This document shows, one piece after another, positions 43,540 to 52,190 of a DNA stretch of 64,000 nt. The stretch is from an uncultured Phascolarctobacterium sp. Its GTDB lineage: Bacteria; Bacillota; Negativicutes; Acidaminococcales; Acidaminococcaceae. The stretch's first letter is position 1. Each line of letters opens with the position of its first letter. The notes beneath the pieces are model-generated. The model ran no database searches. It was not told where the DNA came from and saw only the letters and a program-made list of their open reading frames with translations. The DNA is taken from positions 20,447 through 84,446 of the forward strand of contig CAJLLL010000002.1 of assembly GCA_905207485.1 (NCBI GenBank), given 5' to 3'. Position numbers and translations under genes: made by a program.

Positions 43540-45096
43540 TTAAATTTCTCCATTTTCCACCATACGGCGCGCTTCCGGAACAAAATCCGCCAGTTCTCCC
43601 GCCGCAATACCGATACAGCCGTTTGCCAAAAGCTCGCCTGCAAGCCCGTGCAGATATACGCCGCAAACAGCGGCAGCTTCCGCTTCTATGCCCTGTGCGC
43701 ACAGCCCTGCGATAACGCCTGTAAGTACATCGCCGCAGCCGCCGGTTGCCATAGCGCTTGTGCCGGTGGTGTTTACGTAAACAGTGCCGTCCGGGCAGCC
43801 GATAACGGTCGGTGCACCTTTAAGCACCAGCACGCAGTTCCATTCAGCAGCATATTTTTGCGCAAGCTCAACGCGGCGCGCATCAACTTCGGCAGCGGTT
43901 AAACCGCACAAACGCGCCATTTCTCCGGGGTGAGGGGTTAAAATTTTGGTGCATTTAAGCTGAGGCAGGCTTTCCATGCTGCGGCTTAAAGCAGTCAGCG
44001 CATCAGCGTCGATAACAGCCGTGCCTTCATAGCCCTGCAAAATGTTCATAATTACTTCGCCGGTAGCTTCACTGGTGCCAAGCCCCGGGCCAATGGCAAG
44101 CACATCGGCCTTAGCTGCGGCGTCAAGCACTTCGGCAGCGGCGCCGCCGCCCAAAACGCCTGGCATACGTTCTATTAAGCCTTTAACCATAACTTCCGTT
44201 AATTTTACCGCCAATACTTCCCGTGAGCAGAGCGGCGTATACAGGCTTACCAGCCCCGCCCCTGCTTTAACCGCTGCATTGCCGCACAGCGCCGCCGCAC
44301 CTGTATAGCCCGGCGAACCTGCCGCAATCACCACGCGGCCTGCTTCACCCTTATGGCAGTTGCCGCTGCGCAGCGGCAGAAAATCACGCACAATGCCTGC
44401 ATCAAGCAGATATTTGCTGCCTTCCGCCTGTTCCGTCAACGCTTCGGGCATCCCTATAGGCGCAACAATAAGTTTGCCTGCCAGTTCTGCCGCCGGGTAA
44501 AGGTAAAGCCCAACTTTTGGCAGCTGCATTGTTACCGTTGCCGCTGCCTGCACGGCATTTTCATCCGCCATGCCGGTATCTGCTTCCGCACCGCTCGGTA
44601 CATCCACAGCCAGCACATTTGCGCGCACGCTGTTCATTAAAACGCAGGCACGCTTATAACTGCCGCCAAGTTCTCCCTTAAAACCGGTGCCCAACAGAGC
44701 GTCTATCAGCAAGTCAGCATGAGCAGCGGCAATTTCTGCAATGTTCCAGTCTGTTTCTTCCTGCAAAACATTAACGGCAAGCCCGCTTTTGGCGCAAATT
44801 TTAAGCTGCACTGCTGCTGCGCCGCTAAAATCTGACGCAGGCGATGCCACAAAAACCTTAACGCGTACGCCTTCTGCGCTAAGCCAGCGCGCCGCTACCA
44901 AACCATCGCCGCCGTTGTTGCCTTTGCCAACAAAAATTACGACATTTTTAGCATATACATCGCCGTCCAAAAGTTCTGCGGCAGCCTCAGCTACCGCACG
45001 CCCGGCGTTTTCCATCAGTACGGCGGCAGGCAGGTAAAATTCCTCCGCCGCTTTTTTATCAAGCGCGCCCATTTCGCGTGCATATACAAGTTTCAT
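43540..45096 (-). CDS. nnr: Bifunctional NAD(P)H-hydrate epimerase/dehydratase
   Basis: Repairs damaged NAD(P)HX. The 518-residue fusion has an N-terminal epimerase (about 1-215; AAVLMENAGRAVAEA, FVGKGNNGGDGLVAARWL, LLGTGFKGELGG) and a C-terminal ADP/ATP-dependent dehydratase (about 225-510; AGSPGYTGAAALCGNAAVKAG, IGPGLGTSEATG, LTPHPGEMARL, MATGGCGDVLTG). Both domains appear complete. It ends 86 bases after the amidase start and lies 2 bp downstream of acpS, the usual pairing. Confidence 0.95.
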   Translation of the reverse strand: MKLVYAREMGALDKKAAEEFYLPAAVLMENAGRAVAEAAAELLDGDVYAKNVVIFVGKGNNGGDGLVAARWLSAEGVRVKVFVASPASDFSGAAAVQLKICAKSGLAVNVLQEETDWNIAEIAAAHADLLIDALLGTGFKGELGGSYKRACVLMNSVRANVLAVDVPSGAEADTGMADENAVQAAATVTMQLPKVGLYLYPAAELAGKLIVAPIGMPEALTEQAEGSKYLLDAGIVRDFLPLRSGNCHKGEAGRVVIAAGSPGYTGAAALCGNAAVKAGAGLVSLYTPLCSREVLAVKLTEVMVKGLIERMPGVLGGGAAAEVLDAAAKADVLAIGPGLGTSEATGEVIMNILQGYEGTAVIDADALTALSRSMESLPQLKCTKILTPHPGEMARLCGLTAAEVDARRVELAQKYAAEWNCVLVLKGAPTVIGCPDGTVYVNTTGTSAMATGGCGDVLTGVIAGLCAQGIEAEAAAVCGVYLHGLAGELLANGCIGIAAGELADFVPEARRMVENGEI

Positions 45097-45098
45097 TA

Positions 45099-45470
45099 TT
45101 ATCCCTCCAAAATAACCTGCGCCATAGCGAGTTCCTTCGTATGGCTAAGCGTAAGATGTATGCGCTCTGCCCCAAGGCCTGCGGCGTAATCTTTAAAATA
45201 GCCGTGCAAAACAAGCTGCGGCCTGCCTAAATCATCGTTTATAACTTCAATTTCCGTAAGGCGCCCGCCGCGCAAGCCCGTGCCAACAGCCTTTACAAAA
45301 GCCTCTTTGGCGGCAAAGCGGGCGGCATAACTCTGGTGCGCCTGCACTCCGCGCCCGTTGCAGTAAGCCTGCTCGCGCTCCGTAAAAACGCGCGCTGCAA
45401 AACCGCTTTGTCCAAGCGCTTTTTTTATGCGGTTAACCTCTGCCAAATCGCAGCCAATGCCAATAACCAT
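45099..45470 (-). CDS. acpS: Holo-[acyl-carrier-protein] synthase
   Basis: Transfers 4'-phosphopantetheine from CoA to apo-ACP. The 123-residue protein has the two AcpS signatures GIGCDLAEVNRIKK (Asp near 8) and FAAKEAFVKAVGTG (Glu near 58). Normal length. Linked to nnr downstream. Uses the CoA that the pan operon helps supply. Confidence 0.96.
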   Translation of the reverse strand: MVIGIGCDLAEVNRIKKALGQSGFAARVFTEREQAYCNGRGVQAHQSYAARFAAKEAFVKAVGTGLRGGRLTEIEVINDDLGRPQLVLHGYFKDYAAGLGAERIHLTLSHTKELAMAQVILEG

Positions 45471-45653
45471 AAACTCTCCTTAACTTGCTGCGCCGGTTGG
45501 CGCAAACTAATCCATATTTCATTAATTTCAAGTTTTTCCTTTAAAATCCTGCCCTAAAAAGTGAACTTTATGCAAAAAAGCCATGTAATTTTATTGCGCG
45601 CCACACTATTTATTGTATAATTGTTACAGCAGTATTTAAAAGGAGGCTTTAAA

Positions 45654-45899
45654 TTGTTATATAAAACCCACGGCACCTGTTCCGTTGCCATTGATTTGGA
45701 AGTGGAAAACGACATTATTAAACACGCGCAGTTCATCAACGGCTGCCCCGGCAATACCAAAGGCATTTCCATGCTGGTTCAGGGCATGGAAGCCAGAGAG
45801 GCAATCCGCCGGTTAAAAGGTATTACCTGCGGCGCCAAACCCACAAGCTGCCCCGACCAGCTTGCCCACGCACTTGAAGAAGCATTGCAGCAGCAGTAA
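45654..45899 (+). CDS. TIGR03905-type TSCPD domain protein
   Basis: The start is TTG 45654, seven bases after AGGAGG; the open frame begins 11 codons earlier. The 81-residue protein has the conserved pattern FINGCPGNTKGISMLVQGM, GITCGAKPTSCPDQLA and resembles the C-terminal TSCPD domain of ribonucleotide reductase-like proteins. The Cys residues may bind metal. Function unknown. Monocistronic, with a bidirectional terminator after it. Confidence 0.88.
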   Translation: MLYKTHGTCSVAIDLEVENDIIKHAQFINGCPGNTKGISMLVQGMEAREAIRRLKGITCGAKPTSCPDQLAHALEEALQQQ

Positions 45900-45912
45900 A
45901 AACGCAAAAGGC

Positions 45913-45962
45913 AAAACGCCATGCCCGCTGAAATTAAATTTTCATACAGGCACGGCGTTTTT
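45913..45962. terminator. Bidirectional terminator between the TSCPD gene and aldehyde dehydrogenase
   Basis: AAACGCC-TGCC and GGCA-GGCGTTT pair with a long AT-rich loop, and T-tracts exit on both sides. Confidence 0.65.
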
Positions 45963-45980
45963 TATTTTCAGTTTATGCGC

Positions 45981-47453
45981 TTAGTACAATCCAAGCGGTT
46001 TCTCACCCAGGTTAATCATAATATTTTTGGTCTGGCTGTAATGCTCAAGCATCACCTTATGCGTTTCGCGGCCAATGCCGGATTCTTTATACCCGCCAAA
46101 CGGAGCGCCCGCAGGGATGGAATTGTAGGTATTAACCCACATTCTGCCGGTCTGCACAGCTTTGGCAACACGGATGGCGCGGTTAATATCCTGCGTCCAG
46201 ACAGCGCCGCCAAGACCGTAATTGCTGTCATTAGCCATTTTGATAACTTCGTCCTCATCCTTAAACTTAATTACCACAGCTACAGGCCCGAAAATTTCTT
46301 CCTGTGCAACGCGCATATCGTTAGTTACATTGGTAATAAGCGTCGGCGCAAAGAAATTGCCTTTATCCAAACCGTTTTCCGTCAGTTTGTAACCGCCGCA
46401 GGCAATGGTTGCGCCTTCAGCTTTGGCAATATCAATGTAGGAAGCAATTTTTTCCACCTGCCTGCCGTCAATCTGCGAACCCATCTGCGTTGCAGGTTCC
46501 AGCGGGTTGCCAACCTTAACGGCCTTAAAGCGCTTAACGGCTTCTTCCACAAATTTATCGTAAATTTTTTCGTGTACAAACACGCGAGAACCGGCACAGC
46601 AAACCTGTCCCTGGTTGAACAAAATGCCAAGCAGCAGGCCTTCCATAGCCAAATCCCAGTTGCAGTCATCAAAATAAATGTTGGCAGATTTGCCGCCAAG
46701 TTCCAACGTTGCCGGAATCAGCTTATCGGCAGCAGCCTGCGCCACGCCACGCCCAACTTCCGTCGAACCGGTAAAGGCCAGTTTGGCAAAACCTTTGTGT
46801 TCCAGAATATATTGCCCTGATTTAGAACCTTTGCCGGTAATAACATTAAGCACGCCAGCAGGCAGAACGCCTTCAATTAAACGCACCAGTTCCAAAACGC
46901 TGAGGCTGGTGGTGCTGGAAGGCTTCAACACAATGCAGTCGCCCGCAGCCAGTGCCGGCGCAAGTTTCCACGCCGCCATCAAAAACGGGAAGTTCCACGG
47001 AATAATCTGCCCAACAACGCCAATGGGCTCGTGCAGCACAAGGCTTAAAGTATTATTGTCAAGCATTGTTGCCGTGCCCTCTTCCGTGCGGATTGCTGCC
47101 GCAAAATAGCGGAAATGGTCGGCGCTCATCGGAATATCAATTAAAGTAGTTTCGCGGATGGGTTTGCCGTTGTCAAGGCTTTCTACCTCCGCAAGATGCT
47201 GTGCGTTAGCATCAATAATATCGGCAATTTTGTTTAAAATTACCGCCCTTTCTGCGGGGGTGGTGTTTTTCCATTCTGCCCACGCAGCATGCGCAGCCTC
47301 TACGGCTGCATCAACATCTTCGCGTGTAGCTTCGGCGCAGCTTGCCAGTTCTTCGCCCGTTGCGGGGCTGTAAGTTTTAAAAACAGCGCCGTCGGAAGCA
47401 GGCTGCCATTTTCCGTTAATATAAAGTCCATATTCTTTCTGTAAATTTGCCAT
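45981..47453 (-). CDS. NAD-dependent aldehyde dehydrogenase
   Basis: Oxidises an aldehyde to the acid. The 490-residue protein has the substrate-channel motif PWNFPFLMAAWKLAPALAAG (about 158-177), FTGSTEVGRGV (about 235), the general-base Glu in LELGGKSANI (about 258) and the catalytic Cys in GQVCCAGSRVFV (about 292). Closest by eye to acetaldehyde/lactaldehyde dehydrogenases of the AldB type, so it could handle acetaldehyde from threonine aldolase; the substrate is inferred. Single gene. Confidence 0.9.
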   Translation of the reverse strand: MANLQKEYGLYINGKWQPASDGAVFKTYSPATGEELASCAEATREDVDAAVEAAHAAWAEWKNTTPAERAVILNKIADIIDANAQHLAEVESLDNGKPIRETTLIDIPMSADHFRYFAAAIRTEEGTATMLDNNTLSLVLHEPIGVVGQIIPWNFPFLMAAWKLAPALAAGDCIVLKPSSTTSLSVLELVRLIEGVLPAGVLNVITGKGSKSGQYILEHKGFAKLAFTGSTEVGRGVAQAAADKLIPATLELGGKSANIYFDDCNWDLAMEGLLLGILFNQGQVCCAGSRVFVHEKIYDKFVEEAVKRFKAVKVGNPLEPATQMGSQIDGRQVEKIASYIDIAKAEGATIACGGYKLTENGLDKGNFFAPTLITNVTNDMRVAQEEIFGPVAVVIKFKDEDEVIKMANDSNYGLGGAVWTQDINRAIRVAKAVQTGRMWVNTYNSIPAGAPFGGYKESGIGRETHKVMLEHYSQTKNIMINLGEKPLGLY

Positions 47454-47644
47454 TATAAATACCTAACTTTCTCTATTTATTACAGGGATCACTGGTTTTG
47501 CGATAAATCCTATGTTTAAATTATAATTATTAATTGTAATTTAGTCAATATAGAATTATGTTACAATAAATACATTCTCGCTGTTTTGCTGTGAATTTTT
47601 TGTAGAATATCTAAACTTTGCTGGCAAAATCATCAAAAAAATAA

Positions 47645-47672
47645 AAGGCTAAGCACAAAGGCCTAACCTTTT
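47645..47672 (-). terminator. Terminator after the YgjP-like gene
   Basis: On the minus strand AAGGTTAGG pairs (with G-U pairs) with CTTAGCCTT and is followed by a T-run, directly after the stop codon. Confidence 0.55.
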
Positions 47673-48341
47673 TTATCTGAACCATTTTAAAACATATCCA
47701 TACTGCTTAAGTGCTTTTCTGCGCTCGTTATAATCGGGCATTACGGATGCCACGCGCTGCCAAAAAGCGGTGCTGTGGTTCATGCAGCCAATATGGCACA
47801 GTTCATGCACCACCACATAATCTATCAGCGCAGGCGGCACAAAAACAAGCCGCCACGCAAAATTAAGCACGTTTTTGCCACTGCAGGAACCCCACCGCGC
47901 ATAAGCGGAAGAAAGTTTTATTCCGCAAGGTGTTGTTCCCGTTAGTGCTGCAAAATGCTCTGTACGGTTTTGCAAAATTTGCAGCGCCGTCCGGCGGATA
48001 AAATTTAAAAAGGCCGTTCTTGTAACGCCGCTACCGCAAACAATATAACTGCCATCAATACCGATAAAGTTTTTTGCTGCATTCCCGTTTATTTTTATTT
48101 GCAGTTCATTGCCGGCTATGTGCCATACGGAACCTTCCGCAAAAGCCGGTTCTGCCGGTGCAAGTTCTGCTTTTAAGCGCATTTCACGCTGTTTGGCATT
48201 AATCCAGTGCTGCTTTTCTTCTATAAACTCGTGTATTTCGCCAAGTGGCAGGCGCAGCGGGGCACGCACTATGCAGTTCCCGCTGCCGTCTATTGTTATT
48301 GCCAACGTGCGCCTTTTGCTGCGCACCAGCTTATATTGCAT
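47673..48341 (-). CDS. YgjP/WLM-type zinc metalloprotease
   Basis: The ATG at 48341 follows GGGAG by 8 bases; the open frame starts five codons earlier. The 222-residue protein has the DUF45 fold with VRSKRRTLAITI at the start, SAYARWGSCSGKNVLNFAWRL (broken around residue 145) and the zinc motif VVHELCHIGCMNHSTAFW (about 172; HExxH plus third His). YgjP relatives are thought to be protein-repair or DNA-linked proteases; the role is not defined. Confidence 0.88.
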   Translation of the reverse strand: MQYKLVRSKRRTLAITIDGSGNCIVRAPLRLPLGEIHEFIEEKQHWINAKQREMRLKAELAPAEPAFAEGSVWHIAGNELQIKINGNAAKNFIGIDGSYIVCGSGVTRTAFLNFIRRTALQILQNRTEHFAALTGTTPCGIKLSSAYARWGSCSGKNVLNFAWRLVFVPPALIDYVVVHELCHIGCMNHSTAFWQRVASVMPDYNERRKALKQYGYVLKWFR

Positions 48342-48424
48342 AAAAACCACTCCCATTAAATAACATTATAACCTTTAAGTGCGCACAGCCGCAACTTTCT
48401 GCCATATTATAACCGCATAAACTA

Positions 48425-48451
48425 AAAACGCCTGCATATAGCAGGCGTTTT
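48425..48451 (-). terminator. Terminator of the pan operon
   Basis: AAAACGCCTGC and GCAGGCGTTTT, 11-bp stem with a 5-base loop and T-run on the minus strand, 47 bases after panD. Confidence 0.85.
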
Positions 48452-48497
48452 GGTTCATTTATTTAACAGAAGTTTTTTACAGATAAGCCGTATCTTA

Positions 48498-48881
48498 TCA
48501 CCCTATTTCCCTTTCCTGTTCCGTACCGCGTACTTTTACGGGCTTATTGGCATCGTCAACCATTACAACTTTCGGAGTTAAGGTGCGCGCTTCTTCTTCC
48601 GTCATCTGTGCGTAAGCCATAATAATAACTTTATCGCCCGGCTGCACAAGGCGCGCTGCCGCACCGTTAAGGCAAATTACGCCGCTGCCCGGTGCGCCTG
48701 CAATAGTGTAGGTTTCAAGGCGAGAGCCGTTGTTGTTGTCTACAATCTGTACGCGCTCGCCCGGCAAAATGCCTGCCATTTCCATAAGTTCGCTGTCAAT
48801 GGTTACGCTGCCCATATATTCAAGGTTGGCTTCCGTTACGGTAGCGCGGTGGATTTTGCCGTGCATCATTGTATAAAGCAT
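48498..48881 (-). CDS. panD: Aspartate 1-decarboxylase PanD
   Basis: Makes beta-alanine from aspartate. The 127-residue proenzyme cuts itself at Gly-Ser in YMGSVTID (about 22-29) to form the pyruvoyl cofactor; [15 protein letters not shown] at the N-terminus and [21 protein letters not shown] near the centre match the family. It directly follows panC (stop and start adjacent). Confidence 0.96.
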   Translation of the reverse strand: MLYTMMHGKIHRATVTEANLEYMGSVTIDSELMEMAGILPGERVQIVDNNNGSRLETYTIAGAPGSGVICLNGAAARLVQPGDKVIIMAYAQMTEEEARTLTPKVVMVDDANKPVKVRGTEQEREIG

Positions 48882-49739
48882 TTATTTTACCTCCAAAACT
48901 ACGTTGTCAATTAATCTGGTTGTGCCAAATTTTACTGCTACTGCCAAAAGGTAGCTGCCTTTGGTTAAAACTTCCGGCACCGGCATAAGCCCCGGCAGTG
49001 CGTACATTTCCACATAATCAATATTTGCCGTCGGCTCATCGCCGATAAGTTTTTTAACGCCTTCCACCAATTTTTGGCTGCTGCGTTCGCCTGCGTCAAA
49101 AAGAGTTTGTGCAGTTTCAAGGCTGCTGCTTAACACAACTGCCGCTGCGCGTTCAGCCTTGCTTAAATAGGTGTTGCGCGAAGATTTTGCCAGTCCGTCC
49201 GCTTCACGCACAATAGGCATAATGCGCAGTTGTACGTTAAAGAACAAATCTTTAACCATGCGTTTTAAAACTTCAACCTGCTGCGCATCTTTCTGCCCAA
49301 AATAAGCATGGTCCGGCTGAGCCAGATTAAACAGCTTGCTTACCACGGTGGTTACGCCGCGGAAATGGATGGGACGGGTACGTCCGCACAGAACTTTGGT
49401 AATATCGCCGGTTACTTCTACCCAGGTCATATCTTCGCTGGGGTACATTTCGGCAGGCGCCGGCGCAAAAACAATGTCTGCGCCCATGCTTTCAGCCAGG
49501 TTGCCATCGGCATCAAGCGTGCGGGGGTAGGCGTCCAAATCTTCATTGGGGCCAAACTGCGTGGGGTTTACAAATACGCTTACCACAACAAGTTCGTTTT
49601 CCATTGCCGCTGCTTTAATAAGCGAAGCATGCCCTTCATGCAGCGCGCCCATGGTCGGCACAAGGCCGATAGTTTTGCCGGCTGTTTTAGCCAGCGCTAT
49701 TTCTTCGCGGAGTTCCGCTACGGTTTTGCAAAGTTTCAT
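48882..49739 (-). CDS. panC: Pantothenate synthetase PanC
   Basis: Joins pantoate and beta-alanine with ATP. The start is the ATG at 49739, seven bases after GGAG; an ATG two codons earlier is too close to it. The 285-residue protein has LVPTMGALHEGHASLIKAA (HIGH-like, about 27-46), FGPNEDLDAYPR and YFGQKDAQQVEVLKRM, and KSSRNTYLS (KMSKS-like). Normal length. Confidence 0.96.
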   Translation of the reverse strand: MKLCKTVAELREEIALAKTAGKTIGLVPTMGALHEGHASLIKAAAMENELVVVSVFVNPTQFGPNEDLDAYPRTLDADGNLAESMGADIVFAPAPAEMYPSEDMTWVEVTGDITKVLCGRTRPIHFRGVTTVVSKLFNLAQPDHAYFGQKDAQQVEVLKRMVKDLFFNVQLRIMPIVREADGLAKSSRNTYLSKAERAAAVVLSSSLETAQTLFDAGERSSQKLVEGVKKLIGDEPTANIDYVEMYALPGLMPVPEVLTKGSYLLAVAVKFGTTRLIDNVVLEVK

Positions 49740-49756
49740 TTTCATTCTCCTTTGTA

Positions 49757-50590
49757 TCAGTAAAGTTTTTCCAAAACTTCTTCATCAATTTTAAAAGTAT
49801 GTTCAGCCGCCGGGAAGCTGCGCGCCTTTACATCGGCAATATAGCCTTTAACGGCGTTTACTATGCCGCTGTGGACATCGGCGTAACGCTTAACAAATTT
49901 AGGGCAGAAGCCATCGGTAAAGCCCAGCAGGTCATTGCAGACCAAAACCTGCCCGTCGCAGTATTTGCCTGCGCCGATGCCGATTGTTGCAGCGGTGTTC
50001 AGGCTTTCGGTAACTTTTTTAGCCAGTGCTTCCGGCACACATTCCAGCACAATGCTGAACGCGCCGGCCTGTTCCAAGGCACGGGCATCATCAAGCAGTT
50101 TTTGAGCCGCTTCGGCACTTTTGCCCTGCACCTTAAAGCCGCCAAGCTGATTAACAGATTGCGGGGTAAGCCCTATATGCCCAACAACGGGAATACCCGC
50201 CTGTGTCAGTTTATGCACCAGTTCGCACACTTCGCTGCCGCCTTCCAGTTTTACAGCCGCGCAGCCGGTTTCCTTCAAAAAGCGGGCGGCGTTGTACATG
50301 CCGTCCACCACGCTTGCCTGATAGCTCATAAACGGCATATCGCCAACTACCAGTGCGCCCTGCGCACCGCGCATAACAGCTTTGGTATGGTGAATCATTT
50401 CTTCCATTGTTACAGGCACGGTGCTGTTATAGCCAAGCACAACATTGCCAAGCGAATCGCCCACCAAAATCATTTCTATACCGGCTTCACAGACATTTTT
50501 TGCCATGGCATAATCATAAGCAGTCACCATGGTAATAGGCTCGCCGTTTTGTTTCATCTGTTTTATGGTTGCAGTTGTAATTTGTTTCAT
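49757..50590 (-). CDS. panB: Ketopantoate hydroxymethyltransferase PanB
   Basis: Adds a hydroxymethyl group from methylene-tetrahydrofolate to ketoisovalerate. The 277-residue protein has MVTAYDYAMAKNVCEAGI, LVGDSLGNVVLGYNSTVPVT (about 44-63), DMPFMSY, VKLEGG (about 115) and GHIGLTPQSVNQLGG. Stop-start overlap of one base with the DUF2520 gene upstream. Confidence 0.96.
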   Translation of the reverse strand: MKQITTATIKQMKQNGEPITMVTAYDYAMAKNVCEAGIEMILVGDSLGNVVLGYNSTVPVTMEEMIHHTKAVMRGAQGALVVGDMPFMSYQASVVDGMYNAARFLKETGCAAVKLEGGSEVCELVHKLTQAGIPVVGHIGLTPQSVNQLGGFKVQGKSAEAAQKLLDDARALEQAGAFSIVLECVPEALAKKVTESLNTAATIGIGAGKYCDGQVLVCNDLLGFTDGFCPKFVKRYADVHSGIVNAVKGYIADVKARSFPAAEHTFKIDEEVLEKLY

Positions 50591-51453
50591 TATTTTGCCT
50601 CCGTTAATAAACCTTCCATTTCCGCCGCTGCGGATTGGCTGATGCTTTTGTTTTGCAGCGCAAGTTTTATGGTTGCACGCCCAAGTGCGGCATAAACAGG
50701 CAAAAGTTCCTGCGGCAGCGCATTAAGATGTGCTTTTACCGTAACCGCATCGCCGCGGGAGATAGGGCCTGTTAGCGCCTGTCCTGCTGTTTGCGCGTTC
50801 AGCAGATTTTGCGCCGTACCGTTAAAAAGCGGCAGTAAAAGTTTAAAAGCCGTACCTTCATCTGCCGTCCAGCGTGCAACAAGCTGCTGCGCCAGTGCTA
50901 CCGCCGTTACAACATAGTTGCTGCAAAAACACGCCGCAGCATGATATAATGCCCGTTCCTGCGGCGGTACATAAAAAGGAACTGCCCCTAAAAGCTGCGC
51001 CAGTTTTTCTGCCAAAGCGCGCGCCAATTCAGTTCCGTCCACCGCTATGCCCGTATTGGCAAAACTATCACGCGGTACGGCAAAACTTTGCAGCGGGTGC
51101 ATGCTGCCAACTTCCATGCCCAATGCGGCAAGCGGCGCCAGAACATCCACCTGCGCCGAACCGCTTACATGGTAGCCAAACCTGCCTTTTACGTTCAGCC
51201 CAGCCTGCGCAATATCATCTGCCAAAGCCTGCGCAGCTTCGTCAATTGCCCTGTCCGGCACGCAGATAAAAATTACATCCGCCTTCTGCGCAAGCGCTGG
51301 CCCGTTAAGATAGGGCACGCCAAGCGCACGGGCGTTTTTATCCGCATCTGCGCGGCCGTAAATACCTGCGCATGTTAAACCGGCCGCCATCAGCGCCTTA
51401 ACAAACGACGTCCCAACCCTGCCGGGGCCGATGACGCCAAATTTTAAATTCAT
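50590..51453 (-). CDS. Rossmann-fold/DUF2520 protein at head of the pan operon (candidate ketopantoate reductase)
   Basis: The ATG at 51453 follows AAGGGAG; the open frame starts six codons earlier. The 287-residue protein has an N-terminal NAD(P) fold (GVIGPGRVGTSFVKAL, GXGXXG variant, and VIFICVPDRAIDEAA). A C-terminal helical DUF2520 domain follows (about 130-285; MEVGSMHPLQSFA, LYHAAACFCSNYVVTAV). This is the ProC/ketopantoate-reductase-like fold. It begins an operon that has panB, panC and panD but no panE, so reduction of ketopantoate is the obvious role to test. That is inference from context, not shown by sequence. Confidence 0.85.
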   Translation of the reverse strand: MNLKFGVIGPGRVGTSFVKALMAAGLTCAGIYGRADADKNARALGVPYLNGPALAQKADVIFICVPDRAIDEAAQALADDIAQAGLNVKGRFGYHVSGSAQVDVLAPLAALGMEVGSMHPLQSFAVPRDSFANTGIAVDGTELARALAEKLAQLLGAVPFYVPPQERALYHAAACFCSNYVVTAVALAQQLVARWTADEGTAFKLLLPLFNGTAQNLLNAQTAGQALTGPISRGDAVTVKAHLNALPQELLPVYAALGRATIKLALQNKSISQSAAAEMEGLLTEAK

Positions 51454-51488
51454 AACAACTCCCTTCTGCAAGGATTAACCGGAAGCAT

Positions 51489-51518
51489 AAAAAAAGCGCA
51501 CTCCGCCCGGAGCGCGCT
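51489..51518 (-). terminator. Intrinsic terminator in the pan operon leader
   Basis: On the minus strand AGCGCGCTCC and GGAGTGCGCT pair around a 4-base loop and are followed by seven T, 36 bases before the DUF2520 start codon and downstream of the operon promoter. A terminator placed there suggests attenuation. Confidence 0.85.
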
Positions 51519-51652
51519 AAAATACGCATAAGTGTACTGTAACAGTCCCGTCCCGGCAATTAAGTCCAAGCGATTTTTGACCTTGTTTTTGTGCATTTGC
51601 AGCGCTTTTTATGGTACAGCCCAAACGGTGCTGCCCTATACGCTTTAAATGC
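51519..51652 (-). ncRNA. Structured leader RNA of the pan operon (unassigned)
   Basis: About 134 bases of gene-free RNA lie between a good promoter and an intrinsic terminator. Visible pairings include TGCATTT with AAATGCA near the 5' end and a small GCAG/CTGT hairpin inside it, then a GTCCCGTCCCGGC-rich segment and CTGTTACAG. It does not match SAM, T-box, FMN, TPP, cobalamin or glycine riboswitches by eye. The reported pan RNA motif found before panB-type genes is a possible match that I cannot confirm. Confidence 0.45.
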
Positions 51653-51658
51653 AGGTAC

Positions 51659-51687
51659 ATAATAGCACAAACTGTTTGTACATGCAA
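51659..51687 (-). promoter_or_regulatory. Promoter of the pan operon
   Basis: Minus-strand TTGCAT and TATTAT with 17-base spacing. It overlaps the likely promoter region of the divergent tautomerase gene. Confidence 0.65.
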
Positions 51688-51726
51688 GCAAAATTTTATG
51701 TTATAATTTATAAAAGGAGTGATTTT

Positions 51727-51933
51727 ATGCCATACGTCAACATTAAAATTACACGCGAAGGCAATGTAACGCCGGCACAGAAAAAGCAGCTTATTGAAGG
51801 CGCAACCGAACTTTTGCACCGCGTATTGAATAAAAACACCGCTACTACCGTTGTTGTTATTGATGAGGTTGATACCGATAACTGGGGCATTGGCGGCGTA
51901 CCGGTAACGGAAATACGCAAGCAGCAGAAATAA
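51727..51933 (+). CDS. 4-oxalocrotonate tautomerase family protein
   Basis: The start at 51727 (MPYVNIKITREGNVT) follows AAAGGAG; the frame opens 26 codons upstream. After Met removal the chain begins with the catalytic Pro typical of this 60-70-residue family; the KKQLIEGATELLHRVL helix and the strand VVVIDEV complete the beta-alpha-beta unit. Substrate in this organism is unknown. Length 68 residues, normal. Confidence 0.92.
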   Translation: MPYVNIKITREGNVTPAQKKQLIEGATELLHRVLNKNTATTVVVIDEVDTDNWGIGGVPVTEIRKQQK

Positions 51934-51966
51934 ATGCCTGTTAAACAAATTTAAACCAATATACAC

Positions 51967-52004
51967 AAAAACAGCCCAACGCAGTTAAGCGTCAGGCTGT
52001 TTTT
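51967..52004. terminator. Bidirectional terminator between tautomerase and YvrJ genes
   Basis: AAAAACAGCC-ACGC and GCGT-GGCTGTTTTT pair around a short loop, separating convergent transcripts. Confidence 0.85.
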
Positions 52005-52027
52005 ATTTTGCCATTGCCGCAGCTTTT

Positions 52028-52180
52028 TTAATTTGCGCCGCGTGCAATGCTTTGCGTCAGCGTGGCAATGCTTTCGGTAAGTTTATCAAGTTTGTTTTCC
52101 ATACGTACCAGAAGATACCATGACAACACTACCGGAAAACCAAAATTGGCAAGCTGGCTGAAAAATAGTTCCATATCCAT
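52028..52180 (-). CDS. YvrJ-family small membrane protein
   Basis: A 50-residue open frame (MDMELFFSQLANFGFPVVLS...) with one hydrophobic segment (about 9-27) ending in WYLLVRMENKLDKL, the hallmark of the YvrJ family, and an amphipathic tail. It is too short for routine gene finding. It lies 10 bp downstream of the DUF2922 gene and lacks a clear Shine-Dalgarno, so it is probably translated by coupling. Function unknown; holin-like size and topology. Confidence 0.8.
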   Translation of the reverse strand: MDMELFFSQLANFGFPVVLSWYLLVRMENKLDKLTESIATLTQSIARGAN

Positions 52181-52190
52181 CGGTTATGCG

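Noticed and set aside
51519..51652. 6S RNA, SRP RNA or T-box in the pan leader
   Set aside because: No GGAAG tetraloop region of SRP RNA, no T-box sequence, and no long closed bulge of 6S RNA could be traced.
51517..51966. 149-codon minus frame across the pan leader and tautomerase gene
   Set aside because: Antisense to a certain tautomerase gene, no family match, and the region is better explained as promoter plus leader plus terminator.
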